Assembly: GCA_020881915.1 (NCBI GenBank)
Contig: JAJFPB010000011.1
Location: 124,001 to 188,000, forward strand
Direction of reading: 5' to 3'
Length of the DNA: 64,000 nucleotides
Source of the DNA: Paramyrothecium sp. XJ0827
Taxonomy: Eukaryota; Ascomycota; Sordariomycetes; Hypocreales; Stachybotryaceae
Positions 50,785-62,293 of the stretch are shown piece by piece. The notes beneath the pieces were generated by a model. The model was not told where the DNA came from. It worked only from the letters and a program-made list of their open reading frames with translations, and searched no databases. Each line of letters opens with the position of its first letter. Positions within the stretch are counted from its first letter, which is position 1. Made by a program: the position numbers and the translations under genes.

Positions 50785-52643
50785 ACGTACATGATAAGCG
50801 AGTGGACCAGACAAGCGAGTGGACCAAAAAATCTAACCATTAGGACAAAACAAAGAATAAAACCACAACAACCTATTTAACCACTTTGAACTGATCACTA
50901 TCATCTTCCTCAGACATATTAACAGCTATCTTACATGTTCTTATGTTATGACCGGTCTTGCCGCATGTTCCACAGCGCCTTTCCCTCGCAGGCGCTGACC
51001 TTCCTTGACCACCACTTCTCGATAATTCAGCCACCACCTGCGCATCAACGTCTTTCTGATCAATTGCATCCCTTCCCTCATCTACAGTCATCTTCCCTCT
51101 ATTCTGTAGGCGGGTTCTTTTTGCTCTACGCCGTTTGCTAAGAGTCTCATTTGCCTGTCGAAGGATCTGGTTCTCAGACTTCAGTAATGCTATCTGATGC
51201 ATTATTGCCTTTGTTCCCTTAGAAAATGACTTGAGCGCCTCGACAATAGATGCTGGAGAGCTGCCCTGGTGCCTTCTGATTCGTCTTTCAAGGTATTCGG
51301 ACTGAGAAGTGGCCTCAAGGACGGTCTTTGGCGTCTTAGGCACCCAAGGGTTAGGGAGGCTGGCTTCCTCCTCGATGGGTGTCGGGGTCCGTAGCTGCAC
51401 ATCAAGCTTTGATATGACACTTTCCGGATCTAAAGGAACAAGCCCGGATCCTCTAAAACCGCCCTTAATATTACTTCCCGTTATGGCGGCTTGGTGGGCG
51501 GCGTAAAAGGCCAGGAAGAACTCGGTCTTCGAAATGTGGGTGATAGAGCATCTAATCAGATGCTCTATTTCTCGACCATATGCCTTTTTGAGCGGCCCAA
51601 AACATCCGACATCAAGAGGCTGGAGTAGATGAGATGAATGAGGAGGCATACATAGCGTGATGATGTTGTTATCCTCACAATATTTCTCAAAGTCGACCGA
51701 GTGGTGGCTTCCGTGCCCATCGAGGAGCAGAAGACGATAGCGACCAGTTGATCGGGCCTTGGTGTGCCGATCAAAGTGCTTTAGCCACTCAAGACCTGTC
51801 TCATTGTCTGTCCAGCCATTTTGAGTCGTCGCAATAGCCCAATCGCCCGGGAGGTTGCTTTCTTGGTACCAATTAGCCAGATGATATTGGCCCGCAACCA
51901 CGATAAACGGCGCAATCGCCCAGCCTTCGGCATTGATCGCCTGAATGACTGTAACCCATTCCCGGTTTCCAGGCTGGACTGATTTCGCCTTTCCACGTCT
52001 TTCTGCGCCTGTGACAACCATTCCGCTCGCAATCAGGCCCATCATAAAGCCAGTCTCATCGAAGTTGTAAATATCAGCAAGGGTAATACCGTATTTTGCG
52101 ATTGTGTTCTCCACGAGCCTGAACCAATCGCGAATAATGGTTGGATCTTCGCATTTGGCTCTCTGATAGTCATATTTACGAAAAAAACGCGTCTTGAGCT
52201 CCGGATGTCGCCTGACGAAGTTGGAAGCCCAGCGCTTGCCGACAGGTAACGCGTCGCGTTCGGCGAGCAGTCGGTTGGCCATTTCTTCAACACCACGCAG
52301 TCGCGGGGGAAATCCTCGCGAATCCAGATCGAAAATGAACTGAACAATGATATGCTCTTCCAGATCAGATAGTTTGCGTGAATTGGGGACAATATCGCGT
52401 CGAGAAGAAATGCCATGGCGTCGGCGCCACAGCGCGCCATAAGAGGCTTGGTAGATCTCTGCTGCCCGATGGAGACCTAATTTTGGGTCATTTTGAAGGG
52501 CTTGAAGAGCAAGAATAATATTAGCCTCTTTCTTTGATTCTGACATATTGGTGGTTGAGGAGGTTGTAATTAAATGAAGGAAGAGGAGACCGGGATATTT
52601 TTGGTCCACTCGGTTGTCTGGTCCACTCGCTTATCATGTACGT
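50785..52643 (-). mobile_element. Complete pogo/Fot1-like element with intact transposase (1,859 bp)
   Basis: The termini are ACGTACATGATAAGCGAGTG and its reverse, with TA on each side (50783-50784 and 52644-52645). Each terminus has the gcgagtggacc motif twice. The element is inserted about 115 bp upstream of the BAH-PHD gene start. Confidence 0.9.
50873..52546 (-). CDS. pogo/Fot1-like transposase, intact
   Basis: 557 residues from ATG 52546 (MSESKKEANIILALQALQND). Residues about 15-60 form the psq HTH (GLHRAAEIYQASYGAL). About 65-150 is the CENP-B/Tc5-type DNA-binding domain (FPPRLRGVEEMANRLLAERD, TRFFRKYDYQRAK). The DDE-1 catalytic core has Asp in YNFDETGFMMG, RLLLLDGHGSHHS and HLLQPLDVGCFGPLKKAY. 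The C-terminal third holds a coiled-coil-like helix (IALLKSENQILRQANETL) and a zinc knuckle CGTCGKTGHNIRTC. It cuts and pastes at TA sites. No stop or frameshift is seen, and both termini are present, so this copy is a candidate source for the broken relatives at 11935, 32405 and 43349. Confidence 0.9.
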   Translation of the reverse strand: MSESKKEANIILALQALQNDPKLGLHRAAEIYQASYGALWRRRHGISSRRDIVPNSRKLSDLEEHIIVQFIFDLDSRGFPPRLRGVEEMANRLLAERDALPVGKRWASNFVRRHPELKTRFFRKYDYQRAKCEDPTIIRDWFRLVENTIAKYGITLADIYNFDETGFMMGLIASGMVVTGAERRGKAKSVQPGNREWVTVIQAINAEGWAIAPFIVVAGQYHLANWYQESNLPGDWAIATTQNGWTDNETGLEWLKHFDRHTKARSTGRYRLLLLDGHGSHHSVDFEKYCEDNNIITLCMPPHSSHLLQPLDVGCFGPLKKAYGREIEHLIRCSITHISKTEFFLAFYAAHQAAITGSNIKGGFRGSGLVPLDPESVISKLDVQLRTPTPIEEEASLPNPWVPKTPKTVLEATSQSEYLERRIRRHQGSSPASIVEALKSFSKGTKAIMHQIALLKSENQILRQANETLSKRRRAKRTRLQNRGKMTVDEGRDAIDQKDVDAQVVAELSRSGGQGRSAPARERRCGTCGKTGHNIRTCKIAVNMSEEDDSDQFKVVK

Positions 52644-52758
52644 TAACTGTTTCATGGTGAACTGAAATTTGGGTTTGGGAATGACCGCCCTTCGCGCGTG
52701 CTGGGCTGTCGACGAAGGGCACATTGACCCCCCATTACGTTTCGCATCGCCATCAATC

Positions 52759-54210
52759 ATGAGCTCCAAATCGAGGGATCGTACAATCGCGAAATATGCC
52801 GACTGCCCCTTTACGCTGATCATTGTCATGGGCGAGGAGCAGAACCGCAAGGGCAAGAAGCGAAAGCGCGATGAACTGGATAACAAGAAGGTATTGTCGC
52901 AGCGGTCGCCCTTTGAGCCTAAAGGCGAGTTTAAGACACGTCAGAGAATGGACCTATCGTATACGGTCGAGCCGGGCAAGCGGTGGATGGACATGAAGCG
53001 CTATAACAGCTTTGTCCGTGAGTACTCCTGAAATTTCGTACTGTTTAGAGACATAGTAATTTTGATATAAATTCCTACAGTAAATGATACCAAGTACTAC
53101 AACGAAGACTTTATCTACATTGCCAACGATACGACCATCAAGCGACAGAAAGCGGCCCACAACAAACCCGAGCACCAGGGATGGCTGCAGCCTATGGACT
53201 ATTGGGTGGCAAAGATCCTCGAAATCAGGGCGCTGGATGAACACCACGTCTTTGCACGTGTCTGTTGGATGTATTGGCCGGACGAGCTGCCTCCGAATAC
53301 TCTCTGCGGCCAGAACTTGGTGTCGGGTCGCCAGCCGTATCACGGTCAAAATGAGGTGATAGCTTCCAACCACAGTGAGTTGGGATCCATATCTGGGTGC
53401 ACGCAGAGACTGATAGGCGGTAGTGGACATCATAAACGTGCTTAGCGTCACTCTGCGCGCAGTTGTCAGCCAATGGGCAGAATCAGACGACGAGCAGTTG
53501 CAAGACGGCTTATTTTGGCGGCAAGCCTTTGATTGCCGGACCTCGCAGCTTTCCGTACGCTTTCCGCTATTTTCTCAAGGCATGACGTATCATAACAGCT
53601 AACCCGTCTTGTGCAGTCGGCCGATTTGATATGTAACTGCAAAACACCAGCGAACCCAGAAAAGATGTTAGTCGGCTGCACAAACCCAGACTGTGGGGAA
53701 TGGCTACATTACGAGTGTCTCCAGCACGATGTCTTGGTGCGGATATACCAGGAATTAGGGACCGATAAGCCTTATAAATTGGTGGAGTCGGAGCCCATAG
53801 TGCAAATGGAGACACACGGAAAGGAGCCGGGAGCATTACATGTGACGACTTCCATCATGACCAAAGATGAGGGGAGTCAAGTTCCAACCGGGATTAAGGA
53901 ATATGAGAATGGTAATTCTCTCCCCATAAGACAGATCAACGGCAACACGCCTAGGACGACAGGATTACTCCCAGCTGAAGTGCTAGAGCCTCCTGCCAAG
54001 ACGATTTCCAGATTGTCATCCATATCGCAGGGTCTTCCGAGAAGCGAAGTCAAGAGCGAACCCTATGAGGGGCTCTTTGAGGCCAACCTTAAATTGGACG
54101 ACGGCCCAACAATGTGGCAGATTACAGACTTGAGGTCGAGCGTCTCCTCCGACAACCGTAATTGGACGGAGCCAGCCCAGTGCTTGGTTTGCGGCGTCAA
54201 GATTGATTAG
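52759..54210 (+). CDS. BAH-PHD chromatin-reader protein
   Basis: CDS join(52759..53017,53081..53374,53424..53554,53617..54210), 425 residues, introns 63, 49 and 62 bp with consistent phases. After a basic N-terminus (GKKRKRDELDNKK), the BAH domain runs from about KYYNEDFIYIANDTTI through LQPMDYWVAKILEIRA, ARVCWMYWPDELPPNT and NEVIASNHMDIINV to FWRQAFDCRTSQLS. A PHD-type finger follows (LICNCKTPANPEKMLVGCTN, CGEWLHYECLQHDVL). The end, LFEANLKLDDGPTMWQI and CLVCGVKID, is the usual tail of fungal EBS-BAH-PHD proteins. Relatives such as Neurospora EPR-1 read H3K27 methylation. The gene looks intact. A pogo sits 115 bp upstream of the ATG and a solo LTR 58 bp after the stop. Confidence 0.85.
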
Positions 54211-54268
54211 AGACACCCCTTTCGCTTATTGCAGAACGAGTGTCGGAAGCGAGCAGCCTGTGAGCTTT

Positions 54269-54486
54269 TGTTGTTCAGATTACGCAGTGGTGCTGAATGC
54301 ACTTGGATAAAATGTAATTGATGTTATGATGATTGTAATTATCTTGGTTAAGTTGTTCTGATCTCAATGAGATGCCTTCGGACCATTATATATCTGAGTG
54401 AACCCATCTAGGACTTTGAACATTAATCGTAGGACTTGAACTTTAATATTGGTCCTTAAGTCACGGGGGACTCAGTTCTTCCAACA
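54269..54486 (-). mobile_element. Solo LTR (218 bp), target duplication GCTTT
   Basis: Reversed, it begins TGTTGGAAGAACTGAG and ends TCTGAACAACA, matching the LTR at 25371 except at about five positions. GCTTT flanks it on both sides (54264-54268 and 54487-54491). Confidence 0.9.
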
Positions 54487-54567
54487 GCTTTTGGAAGAAT
54501 CTAGTCCCTCCCTGGTCTTGGTCGGGAAGTCAAGCAGCGTTTACAATGGGCGAAACGACAGCTCTAT

Positions 54568-56826
54568 CCCCTTGGCTGTGCTAAGGTGCAGGGGATGTAT
54601 TGGACATGGATCTGATCCAATTAAAATGCCGTAAAATGCAGGTACATCGACTGCCTAGCAATTTTGCCTATGATAGAAGTCCCAGCATTCATCCTCTTTA
54701 CAAAGGGCTACATTACATACGTCACAGCCGTGTGGAGTCCATGTTTCTGCTTTCTGTTTCTTCGTAGGGCGCTCAGCGCCGGCCCGGCTGTTGATGCTAT
54801 TCGCATCCAATGTGGCCAAGGGGGCGTCATTTTGACGGCGTTTTCGAGCCTGCGTTGAGCTCCTTGACCTTGGGCCAATTTGGATGCCCTGACAAGCTAG
54901 ACAGCAGGCTCTTTTCTCTCTATCTATCCAGTTATGTTGTGCTATAGGAATGGATTCGTTACCAGCTCGATACGTTCTCTAGATATCCCGGTCTTTTCGG
55001 TATGTACGGAAAATCTCATCAGATAAGGCTTGTTGGAACCGGCTTTGGGCCCTATACGGCTTCCAGCTTGGCTGACCTTGCTGTTGCAAGATGAAGCTAT
55101 GACAGAGCCACAGATGGGACGAAGGACCAGGTCAAAGCCCGGGCAGGGCCCCGTCTCTGGCGCCGGTCAAGATGCCTATTAGACCAAAGATGATCAGCCC
55201 TATCCACGGCATTCATCAGTTTATTATAATCGGCTGCAACAGACGGGATATTCAGCTTCAAAATGGGCTCAGCACCAAAGAGCTGTTTGATTGAGCGGGC
55301 TCGAGCCCTTGTTGTTGTTGGCCGCCGGCGGATGCATTCGAGGATCCCTTGGCCGGTGTAAACCGTAGTTAAAAACAACACTAAGACATTGTCCTGCCAG
55401 CCGATTTGGTTGACCTAGATATCTAGTTATTAGTAGGGAAATTCAGTAGGAACTTCTAGATATCCGGACTTTGTTATCTGCTGTGGGCTTGGCTATGAGA
55501 TGCCCCCATGACCATAGGTTCCGGCCCTTAATTGTCGTCTTTTTCGGCCTTAACAAGGTCCCTATGTATGCCACTATTCGTACGGGCTGTGCCTGTGGCT
55601 CCAATGCTAGCTGTCGTAGCTGCCGGAAGAGCTGCGGTGAGGAGAAGAGGTTGTCAACAAAGACATGATATGTATTGGGTGGCAGCTGTTTTAGTAGGAA
55701 AACAACGAGAGCTTGGGTCGGGTTCAGAGCCTTATCGTCATCTAGGGCCTCATCAATGCCGTCCAAGGCATCGTCTGCCCGGCCCTCTGAGATATCAGAT
55801 GCATCGTCAGACATATCGTTAGAGCCCTCATCCAACGGCTCGTCTGACGGCTCGTTAGGGGCTGTTTTTTTGAGGGCTTTTGCTGTGGGCGTTCCACACC
55901 GACGGGACCATATTTGGATCCAGGCGTATGCAAAATCCGGTATAAGATATAGCCCTGGATAGCTAGGATCCAGACCTTAAGCCCTGTGGGCGTTGACTTG
56001 GATGGGGTTGTCACCTTCTGCTTGGACCGTCCTTCGAACTTGACCATACCCTCATCTACAGCAATATCGCCGCCAACTTCAACAGCAGCTTTAGCAGCTT
56101 TCATGATATGGGTTGGCCCATTCGTTGACCTTATTGTATGGACGAGGGATTCCATAGTGGACCGTATCGGGATCGTCAATTCGAAGCTGTCTTTTTAGTA
56201 GGAAAATCCGGTTATATTGTCATGAACTATATTCATGGAAAGGTAGGGACAAATGGCTACCCGTCTCCCGGCACCTTCCAATAGTCTTCAACACAGGGAG
56301 CCGTGTACAGAGACATTGATATCACTATAGCTATCCAGATATATATCTCTGCAATAGATGTCTCGTACCACTGACTCTGACGGCTCCCATCGGCCGGCTC
56401 GTCTTCGGGGTCATTGGCAGAGTTATTCGTGTAATCGACCCATTGACTGACTAGGGATTCGGGTAGGAAAAGCTGGAATAGCTTTAAAGGTGTCTCTGGA
56501 AGGTCCCGGACCTTAAGGGGTCGATATGGAACGTCGAGGGGTTCAAAACGTGACCCTGTACGGCTTGTTGGCTTGTGGTCCGGCCGGCATGTGTTATCAC
56601 AGGAATTCGTTCCTCGGGGGCCACTGTGGCCGCGGCGGCATCGTTGTCTGCTTCCATCGTCAGATAGCTAGTAACGGCAGCATTGTCTGTTGTGGAAGCA
56701 TCGTCACAATCGGTTACATAGCTTTTTCTATGGACTGGGATTTCCTTGTTCCTCAATGTACTGACATCATGAACAGGGGTGGTGTGGAGGCAGATACACC
56801 CCCTGCACCTTAGCACAGCCAAGGGG
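54568..56826 (-). mobile_element. piggyBac-type element with inverted ends
   Basis: CCCCTTGGCTGTGCTAAGGT then GCAGGGGATGTAT at 54568 is repeated inverted at 56826, about 33 bp with one difference. Inside on the minus strand is a piggyBac transposase relic. No TTAA is present at either end; the only shared flank is a possible TA or AT. A third copy of this end lies at 62331-62396. Confidence 0.7.
54655..56560 (-). pseudogene. piggyBac transposase relic, many stops
   Basis: In order on the minus strand: LKVRDLPETPLKLFQLFLPE and YETSIAEIYIWIAIVISMSL (N-terminal), GGDIAVDEGMVKFEGRSKQK (catalytic Asp), TPTGLKVWILA, NTYHVFVDNLFSSPQLF (second Asp), AADYNKLMNAVDRADHLWSN (third Asp region), and a C-terminal cysteine-rich end CDVCNVALCKEDECWDFYHR stopping at 54655. 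This is the full DDE_Tnp_1_7 plan including the CRD. Several stops and frame changes interrupt it, notably between 56270 and 56100. It is non-functional, but the order is complete, so the element inserted whole. Confidence 0.8.
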
Positions 56827-56898
56827 ATACTGCAGCGTACTTGCTACCGCTGGGCTTGCCAGGAAGAAAACGGCGGCTATGATATGGGAGAGCTTCAT
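56827..56898 (-). pseudogene. Signal-peptide exon of a secreted protein, cut by piggyBac
   Basis: The ATG at 56898 gives MKLSHIIAAVFFLASPAVAS plus four residues, a textbook signal peptide, and the piggyBac inverted end begins exactly after codon 24. Across the element, at 54567 and below, the same strand can be read on for about 11 codons, so a host gene was probably split. The rest of the gene would then be further cut by the solo LTR. Identity unknown. Confidence 0.5.
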
Positions 56899-56902
56899 AT
56901 TG

Positions 56903-57258
56903 GTAGAGGTTGGTCGCTTCGAGGATAGGACTGCGCTGTAACAGATAGGTACTGGGGTATAATTAAAATGAGAACACTGGGGGAGCAAGGCAAGTATGGT
57001 ATCAGCCAATCGGGAGACGGAGAATTTAGAGGGCATTTATATGCTTCACATGCCCAGGTTAGCCCGGATGGCCGGGGGTCTAAATGTGGGAACATCCCTA
57101 CTGTGGTAAGCTGCTTGAGCTTGGCTAGGATGTTGATGTACTCGTATTGGTAAAATACTACGTCACCCCATGCACATTGGAGCGGCGATGGGGTGCATGG
57201 GGTAGCCTCAGCCGAAGGCTGTGTGTCCGCGGGCCGGGAAGCTATTCCTACTACTGCA
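56903..57258. other. Non-coding stretch with Helitron-end hairpin
   Basis: No gene is supported. The hairpin cagccgaaggctg at 57209-57221 is the partner of one at 62294-62308 on the other side of the Helitron relic, so the Helitron probably ends near here. Confidence 0.45.
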
Positions 57259-60200
57259 TTATCTACGTACTGATCCATTGCCATGGCCATTCTTGGTATT
57301 ATGTGATATATACGGATTCCGTGTGAGCACCTGTCGTTTCCTAAGCTCCTGATCCCTCATCTTCATCTTCATGCCATCCGGGGGAGACCCGTAGACCAGG
57401 TGATTGCGATCAAATGGTGCATCCAACATCAGACCCTCGAGCGTTTTCACGCGAGAGACAGCCACGTAGCTTAAACCAGTCTGAAAGTCCCGGTAGGACA
57501 GATCTGTAACTATCATGTCTTCGGTGATGCTTTGTGACTTGTGCACGGTAATTGCGTAGCATACGATCAGGGGAAACTGGGTGCGAGCGCAGAGAGTGGA
57601 TCCGATGAGGAAGTCCCTCTCCACTGGGAGAATCGGCACAATCTTCCTGCCATCAGCGGTGGTCAGGAATACCGGTCCGCTGTATTTGTCAAACTCCATC
57701 ATGATAGCACAGGGAGGGTCTTGGACGGGGTCGGCCCCGGGTGCCCAGCCGATATCGTAAACTGTGCCGCGAGCGCCGTTGCAGAGGCCAACTGGCTGCC
57801 AAAGGTTGGACGTCAGCATCAGACGGGAGCCAATGCATATGGGGATCTGCTTCGCAAGGTTGCCCGCCTTGTCATCAGGCGCAGCAGCCGCGCCGGGGCC
57901 GACGTTCTTAGCCATGACCTGGATGACTGGCCGGCTGAGGCGGTCGAGGTGATAGTGGTTATAATCGTTCACCCTATCTTTAGTGGCGTATACTCGTAAG
58001 GCGTTGACAAACCTTGCGACCTCTTGATCGTCTAGTTTTGCCTGTACGCGGCTGGAAAGGAGCTTCCAGGACTCCACAGATAGTTGAAGCAGCCGCAATT
58101 CCCCGAGAGCTAGGCGGAATGCCTCCTGATCGTCGCCACGCTGCCGCTGGACAACTTTCAAGAAGACCGATTTATCGAATCGCCTATATGCGTTTCTGCC
58201 CTTGATCTCTACTCCTGAACCTCTTTATCGTAATAAAGCGGCTTCTGCAGCACAGGGGAAGCTGAAAGAAGTCACCAACCAACAGGATGTTCAGGCCGCC
58301 AAAGAACTCTTCGTTCTTATTCGGGAACGCCTCGCGGAGACGGTCATCGATCCACGATAGCTGACGCAGCCCTAGCATGCTCTTCTCATCGATGATCAGG
58401 TACTTGATATCCTTAAGCTTCTTCTGGAGCTGGACCTTATCAATGGGAGACAGGGTCTTGAAGTCCTTGTTGATTGGGAGGTGTAACAGGGAGTGCAAGG
58501 TAGTGCCCGATATCTGGTTTCCCGCGACGCCCGTGGGCGCAGCACGCCAAACAGGTGTCCCCCTCCCCGTGTCGCGGCTTGGAGGTGCGCCGAGAGCAGG
58601 TTAATGAGGTATGACTTGCCAGTGCCGCCTCCGCCATCCACATGGAGTAACAATTGGGAGGGATCCCGGGTCAGGAAGTGGCCCATCACCGTGTCGTACA
58701 CCAGGCGCTGCTCTGAATTTAGGGAATCGCGAGCCTCCAATGGCTGATCATCTACGTCAAGGTCAAGGGTGTTTTCCGCTTTGCGTTGCTTCCAGTAGTC
58801 GCTGTTGAGAATGCCATCATCGGTATACCGCCCAACATGAGGGGTCCAATCGTAATCGATGTCAATGTCTCGGCGGCCGAGGATGTCGATGTCCTCTTCC
58901 TCCAGTGGGCGGTCAGGTAGCATGCGGGCGAGTTCATGCCAGTCCTCCTCCGCGATGGGCTCCTCATGGACCTCACTCAAATTCATCCTCCTCTGCCGTC
59001 AATTCATCTGTATCTGGCTCCCCATAATGATCGTCCGCATGGGTATCGTGGTGCTGTCTGCAGTGCATGTACGCAGCCGTGAAGGAATCGAACCGCTGCC
59101 CGCCCACAACGAGCAACTCTTCTGGAGAGCGATGTGGATGAACCATCATCAATTTAACACGGCAGAAGTCGTTAAACTGGGAAGAGGCCTCCATAGACTT
59201 GTATCGAGGGAAGTAAGACAGGACTCTCTTCTTCGCTTGAGCAGCGAGTCTCCTCCACGTGTTGAGATTGTACGATTGCAGGTATTCGAGATAGGTTATA
59301 TCCTCATGCTGGTCCTTTCTCTCTAGATATTTCCTGTAGCTGCCGATGGCCTCGTTGACATCTCCGTCCACACGATACGAACGTGCCTGTCGCTCTAACG
59401 GACGACAGTCCACGGTGACAACCATACGGGTGCCTTCTTGCAGCGGAATGTTAAGCAGCAGATGGGAAATCTCCTGCGCCGAGTAATCTCTCTCGGCAAT
59501 CAGCTTGTTCATCAGGCGAGAGGAGAAGGACAACAGGGGCTGAACGTGGGGGCTGAACGTGCGATGTGTGAGGCAAGACCTGGTCTGCAAGCCTGGCGAA
59601 AGACTCGGTCTTCTTCTCAGATTTACTGCAATACTTCGCAGCGTACGTAATAACCGCCTGTAAGCTGGTGCAAGGAGATATGTCGATATTGGCTAGCCAG
59701 CCTAGGATAATCGCAGGATTGAAGTTATTCATGAGGCTGTCATTCCGGGCCGCCTCAAAGACGTAGTACGACCTGCCTTCCTTCCTGATCACTGCGGCCA
59801 GCTCCCGCAAGGCACGAGGGAAGTCAAAACGACACTCCCTCTCTGGATTGGTAACGTTGGCCGCCTCGATATCCGCAGCGGCACCTTCCATGTCCCTCGC
59901 CAGATCACCGGTTCTCTTCCTCACGCGCAAGCAGTACGTGGTATTACACTTGTGGCGCTGGCAACGGTTGACGATTTGTGAGAGCCGCAGGAATGTCATC
60001 TCTATGCTCAGGGGATCCACGCTCAGGGGATTACCCTCACCCTGAGGCATAGTCCTACTCGGCTCAGGGTTAATGGCAGTGACGTGGAATCCCCATGTGC
60101 GTGCAAATACATCACGAGCCGCTTCGTCCTCCATGTCGGCTCCTGGACAATTATCCATCCAGTACAGGCCGTGGTTGTGTGGGCTACCACGGCCTTGCCA

Positions 60201-62002
60201 TTCGTACCGATCCCAGTAATCTGTGATGCTGAACTTCTTACTTAGCACGATATCCCGAAAGAGGGTGTATCGGCGGTAGAAGTGGAAAGCAGCAATGTGA
60301 GGGTTCTGCCGCAATAGGCGGCGCGATAGAACCATCCTCTCCGGCTCGGTGGCGGCTAGCCAGTCGTCATACTGGGGCATATGCTGGTAGAGACTCCGCC
60401 AGTGTAAATCTGCCGGGCTAAACGTGATGAATGCACCAGGACAACCAAGGTTATAGGCATAGGCCTCGAGGTCCTGCCTCTTTTTGTTCCAGAATGGACG
60501 CGTACCGCGAATAGAAACCGCAGGGCCAAAGTCGAGCTGATTATCCGCAGAGAAGAAATACGGCTCGTCGGGGCGGCGTTTCTCATCTTTTCGATAACAA
60601 CGCTCACAAATGCCATCGCAATCGATCTTCATCTGGAACCAACTCTCCTGGCATCGACCGCAAAACTGCATTTGGTCATTGTCCAGCTTTGTCCAGAACT
60701 CGTGGAGGATTGCCTTGTCGCGACCAGTCAAGGCGCAAGCCTCAAGGTCTCCATTCCACACCGGGTCTTGTGCGTGAAATACCGCCGATTCTTCAGGTGG
60801 AATCATCACTGGACTCCGATACCGTCGTGGCGGCCTCGACGATCGAGTTTGCCTTCGAGATTGTCTCGGCCGCCCTCCTGTACCAGGGGCAGGACCACGG
60901 CGACCACGCCTTGGCCGTGTGGAAGGCTGCGGCAAGCGATGGCGAAGAGGGCTTCCATCCACGGAATTATTATCGTCGTTCTCGTCTTCATCCCCTGGAT
61001 CGGAATCACACTCCACCCCTAATTGTTTGAGGTACCTCCGTGGTCGAGCAGGCGAGAGGAGTAAGTTGAAATAGTCCTCGGCGTCAATATCAGATTCAGA
61101 GAACTGTCCCCTGTCATTGCCTTCCTTGGTTATCCCATCCCCGTCTTGAAACCAACTCGGTTGTAGTCGATCTCGACTTCCATCTACGCTCCGTGGTTAG
61201 CCTGAACAATTTACCCGGACCACAGCACAAGGATACCTTCCCCAGGACCCTCAGGCCTATTAAAGACGCCGAGTTGAGATATTGTGGGAGTCAGTGACAC
61301 AGTCTCCCCTGCACGGCGTCGTGAACGATGGTCGCGCTGGACAGCGGCCAGCTTCGCCCTCGCCCCGGCCTTGGAAGGATCATCTTGCGAGTCCTTCCCG
61401 GCCCTGTGGAACCTAGCAGCCAAGTAAGAGTAATCCAAACCAGTTGTGCTGCTTCGGACAGTAGATGGGTCAGAATGTGAGGCGATTGGATGGGCCGTTG
61501 GCTGCACGGGAGGTGAGGGAGCTAGAGCACGGAAACGCAGCGTGCTGTGTTGGGTTGGTGGAATTGAGTCCCCAGCACTACGTGCGGTTGGCTAATTGAC
61601 TCTCCGAATAAACTCCTAGCTGTATGAAGTTGCCGTAGCTTCTCTGGCGATCTAGGCTGGGTTCCGGATCTCTCATTAGGAGGCGATAGGCCAGCATCTC
61701 CGTCGGTTCTTTTCGGGGCAGATCTCTCAGCTGAGGAAGGACGGACGGCCAGGTTCCTCAACGTCAGGACCGCACCTTTGGACCTGGCACGCTTGATCAG
61801 GTTAGGGAGGCATATAGACTATACCAATGATGTCAGTTACCTCGGAATTGCGCTGGTCCCGGCATTCCAGGCAGGTTGTAGTTTGATTGGCAGATTTCCT
61901 CCTGCTAATGAAGTCACTTGCTGGTTTTATTTGGTTGCAAGACGGGCAATGGACTCCAAAATCAGATCCAGGGCTCATATTACCCCTAGAATCGGAATCC
62001 AT
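57259..62002 (-). pseudogene. Helitron Rep/helicase polyprotein, decayed
   Basis: On the minus strand: a zinc motif CPSCNQIKPASDFI..CLEC near 61950; a spacer in several frames; the Helitron-like N-domain and Rep domain (61016-59451) with CPGAFITFSPADLHWRSLYQ, the HUH-type motif GRGSPHNHGLYWM and tyrosines in ITYAAKYCSKSEK; a linker (59590-58973); and a PIF1-like helicase with Walker A HVDGGGGTGKSYL (58650), Walker B KYLIIDEKSMLGLR, ILLVGDFFQLP, GLCNGARGTVYDIG, AITVHKSQSITEDMI and LSYVAVSRVK, ending at 57259. Frame changes lie near 59570, 58980, 58500 and 58200. Helitrons move by rolling-circle replication. All domains are present, but the protein cannot be made in one piece. Confidence 0.8.
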
Positions 62003-62293
62003 CCTCAGTCATACGGTGCATCGGAATCGATAATGGAAGAAAGGTTGCTTGGCCAAGCAAACGAACAGATCGCCAGGCAAATTTGGCAATGGTAAACAAA
62101 GAAGTAAACAAAGAAGCAGTGACAATTGGTGGCTGGCAGATGCCCACTTTTTCCAGAGCCGCCAACCAATCCAGCCTTCTTTAGCGACCGGCAATACAAA
62201 ATTTGGACCAATCAGATTCCGAGAAACTTATTTATCCCTGTCTGCACCAAACCCTCATTATTCGGGAAAACTTAAGAACTACCTAATGTAGAG

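Noticed and set aside
52547..52609. Longer N-terminus of the intact pogo transposase
   Set aside because: It depends on a GTG start inside the terminal repeat region. The ATG at 52546 aligns with the starts of related copies.
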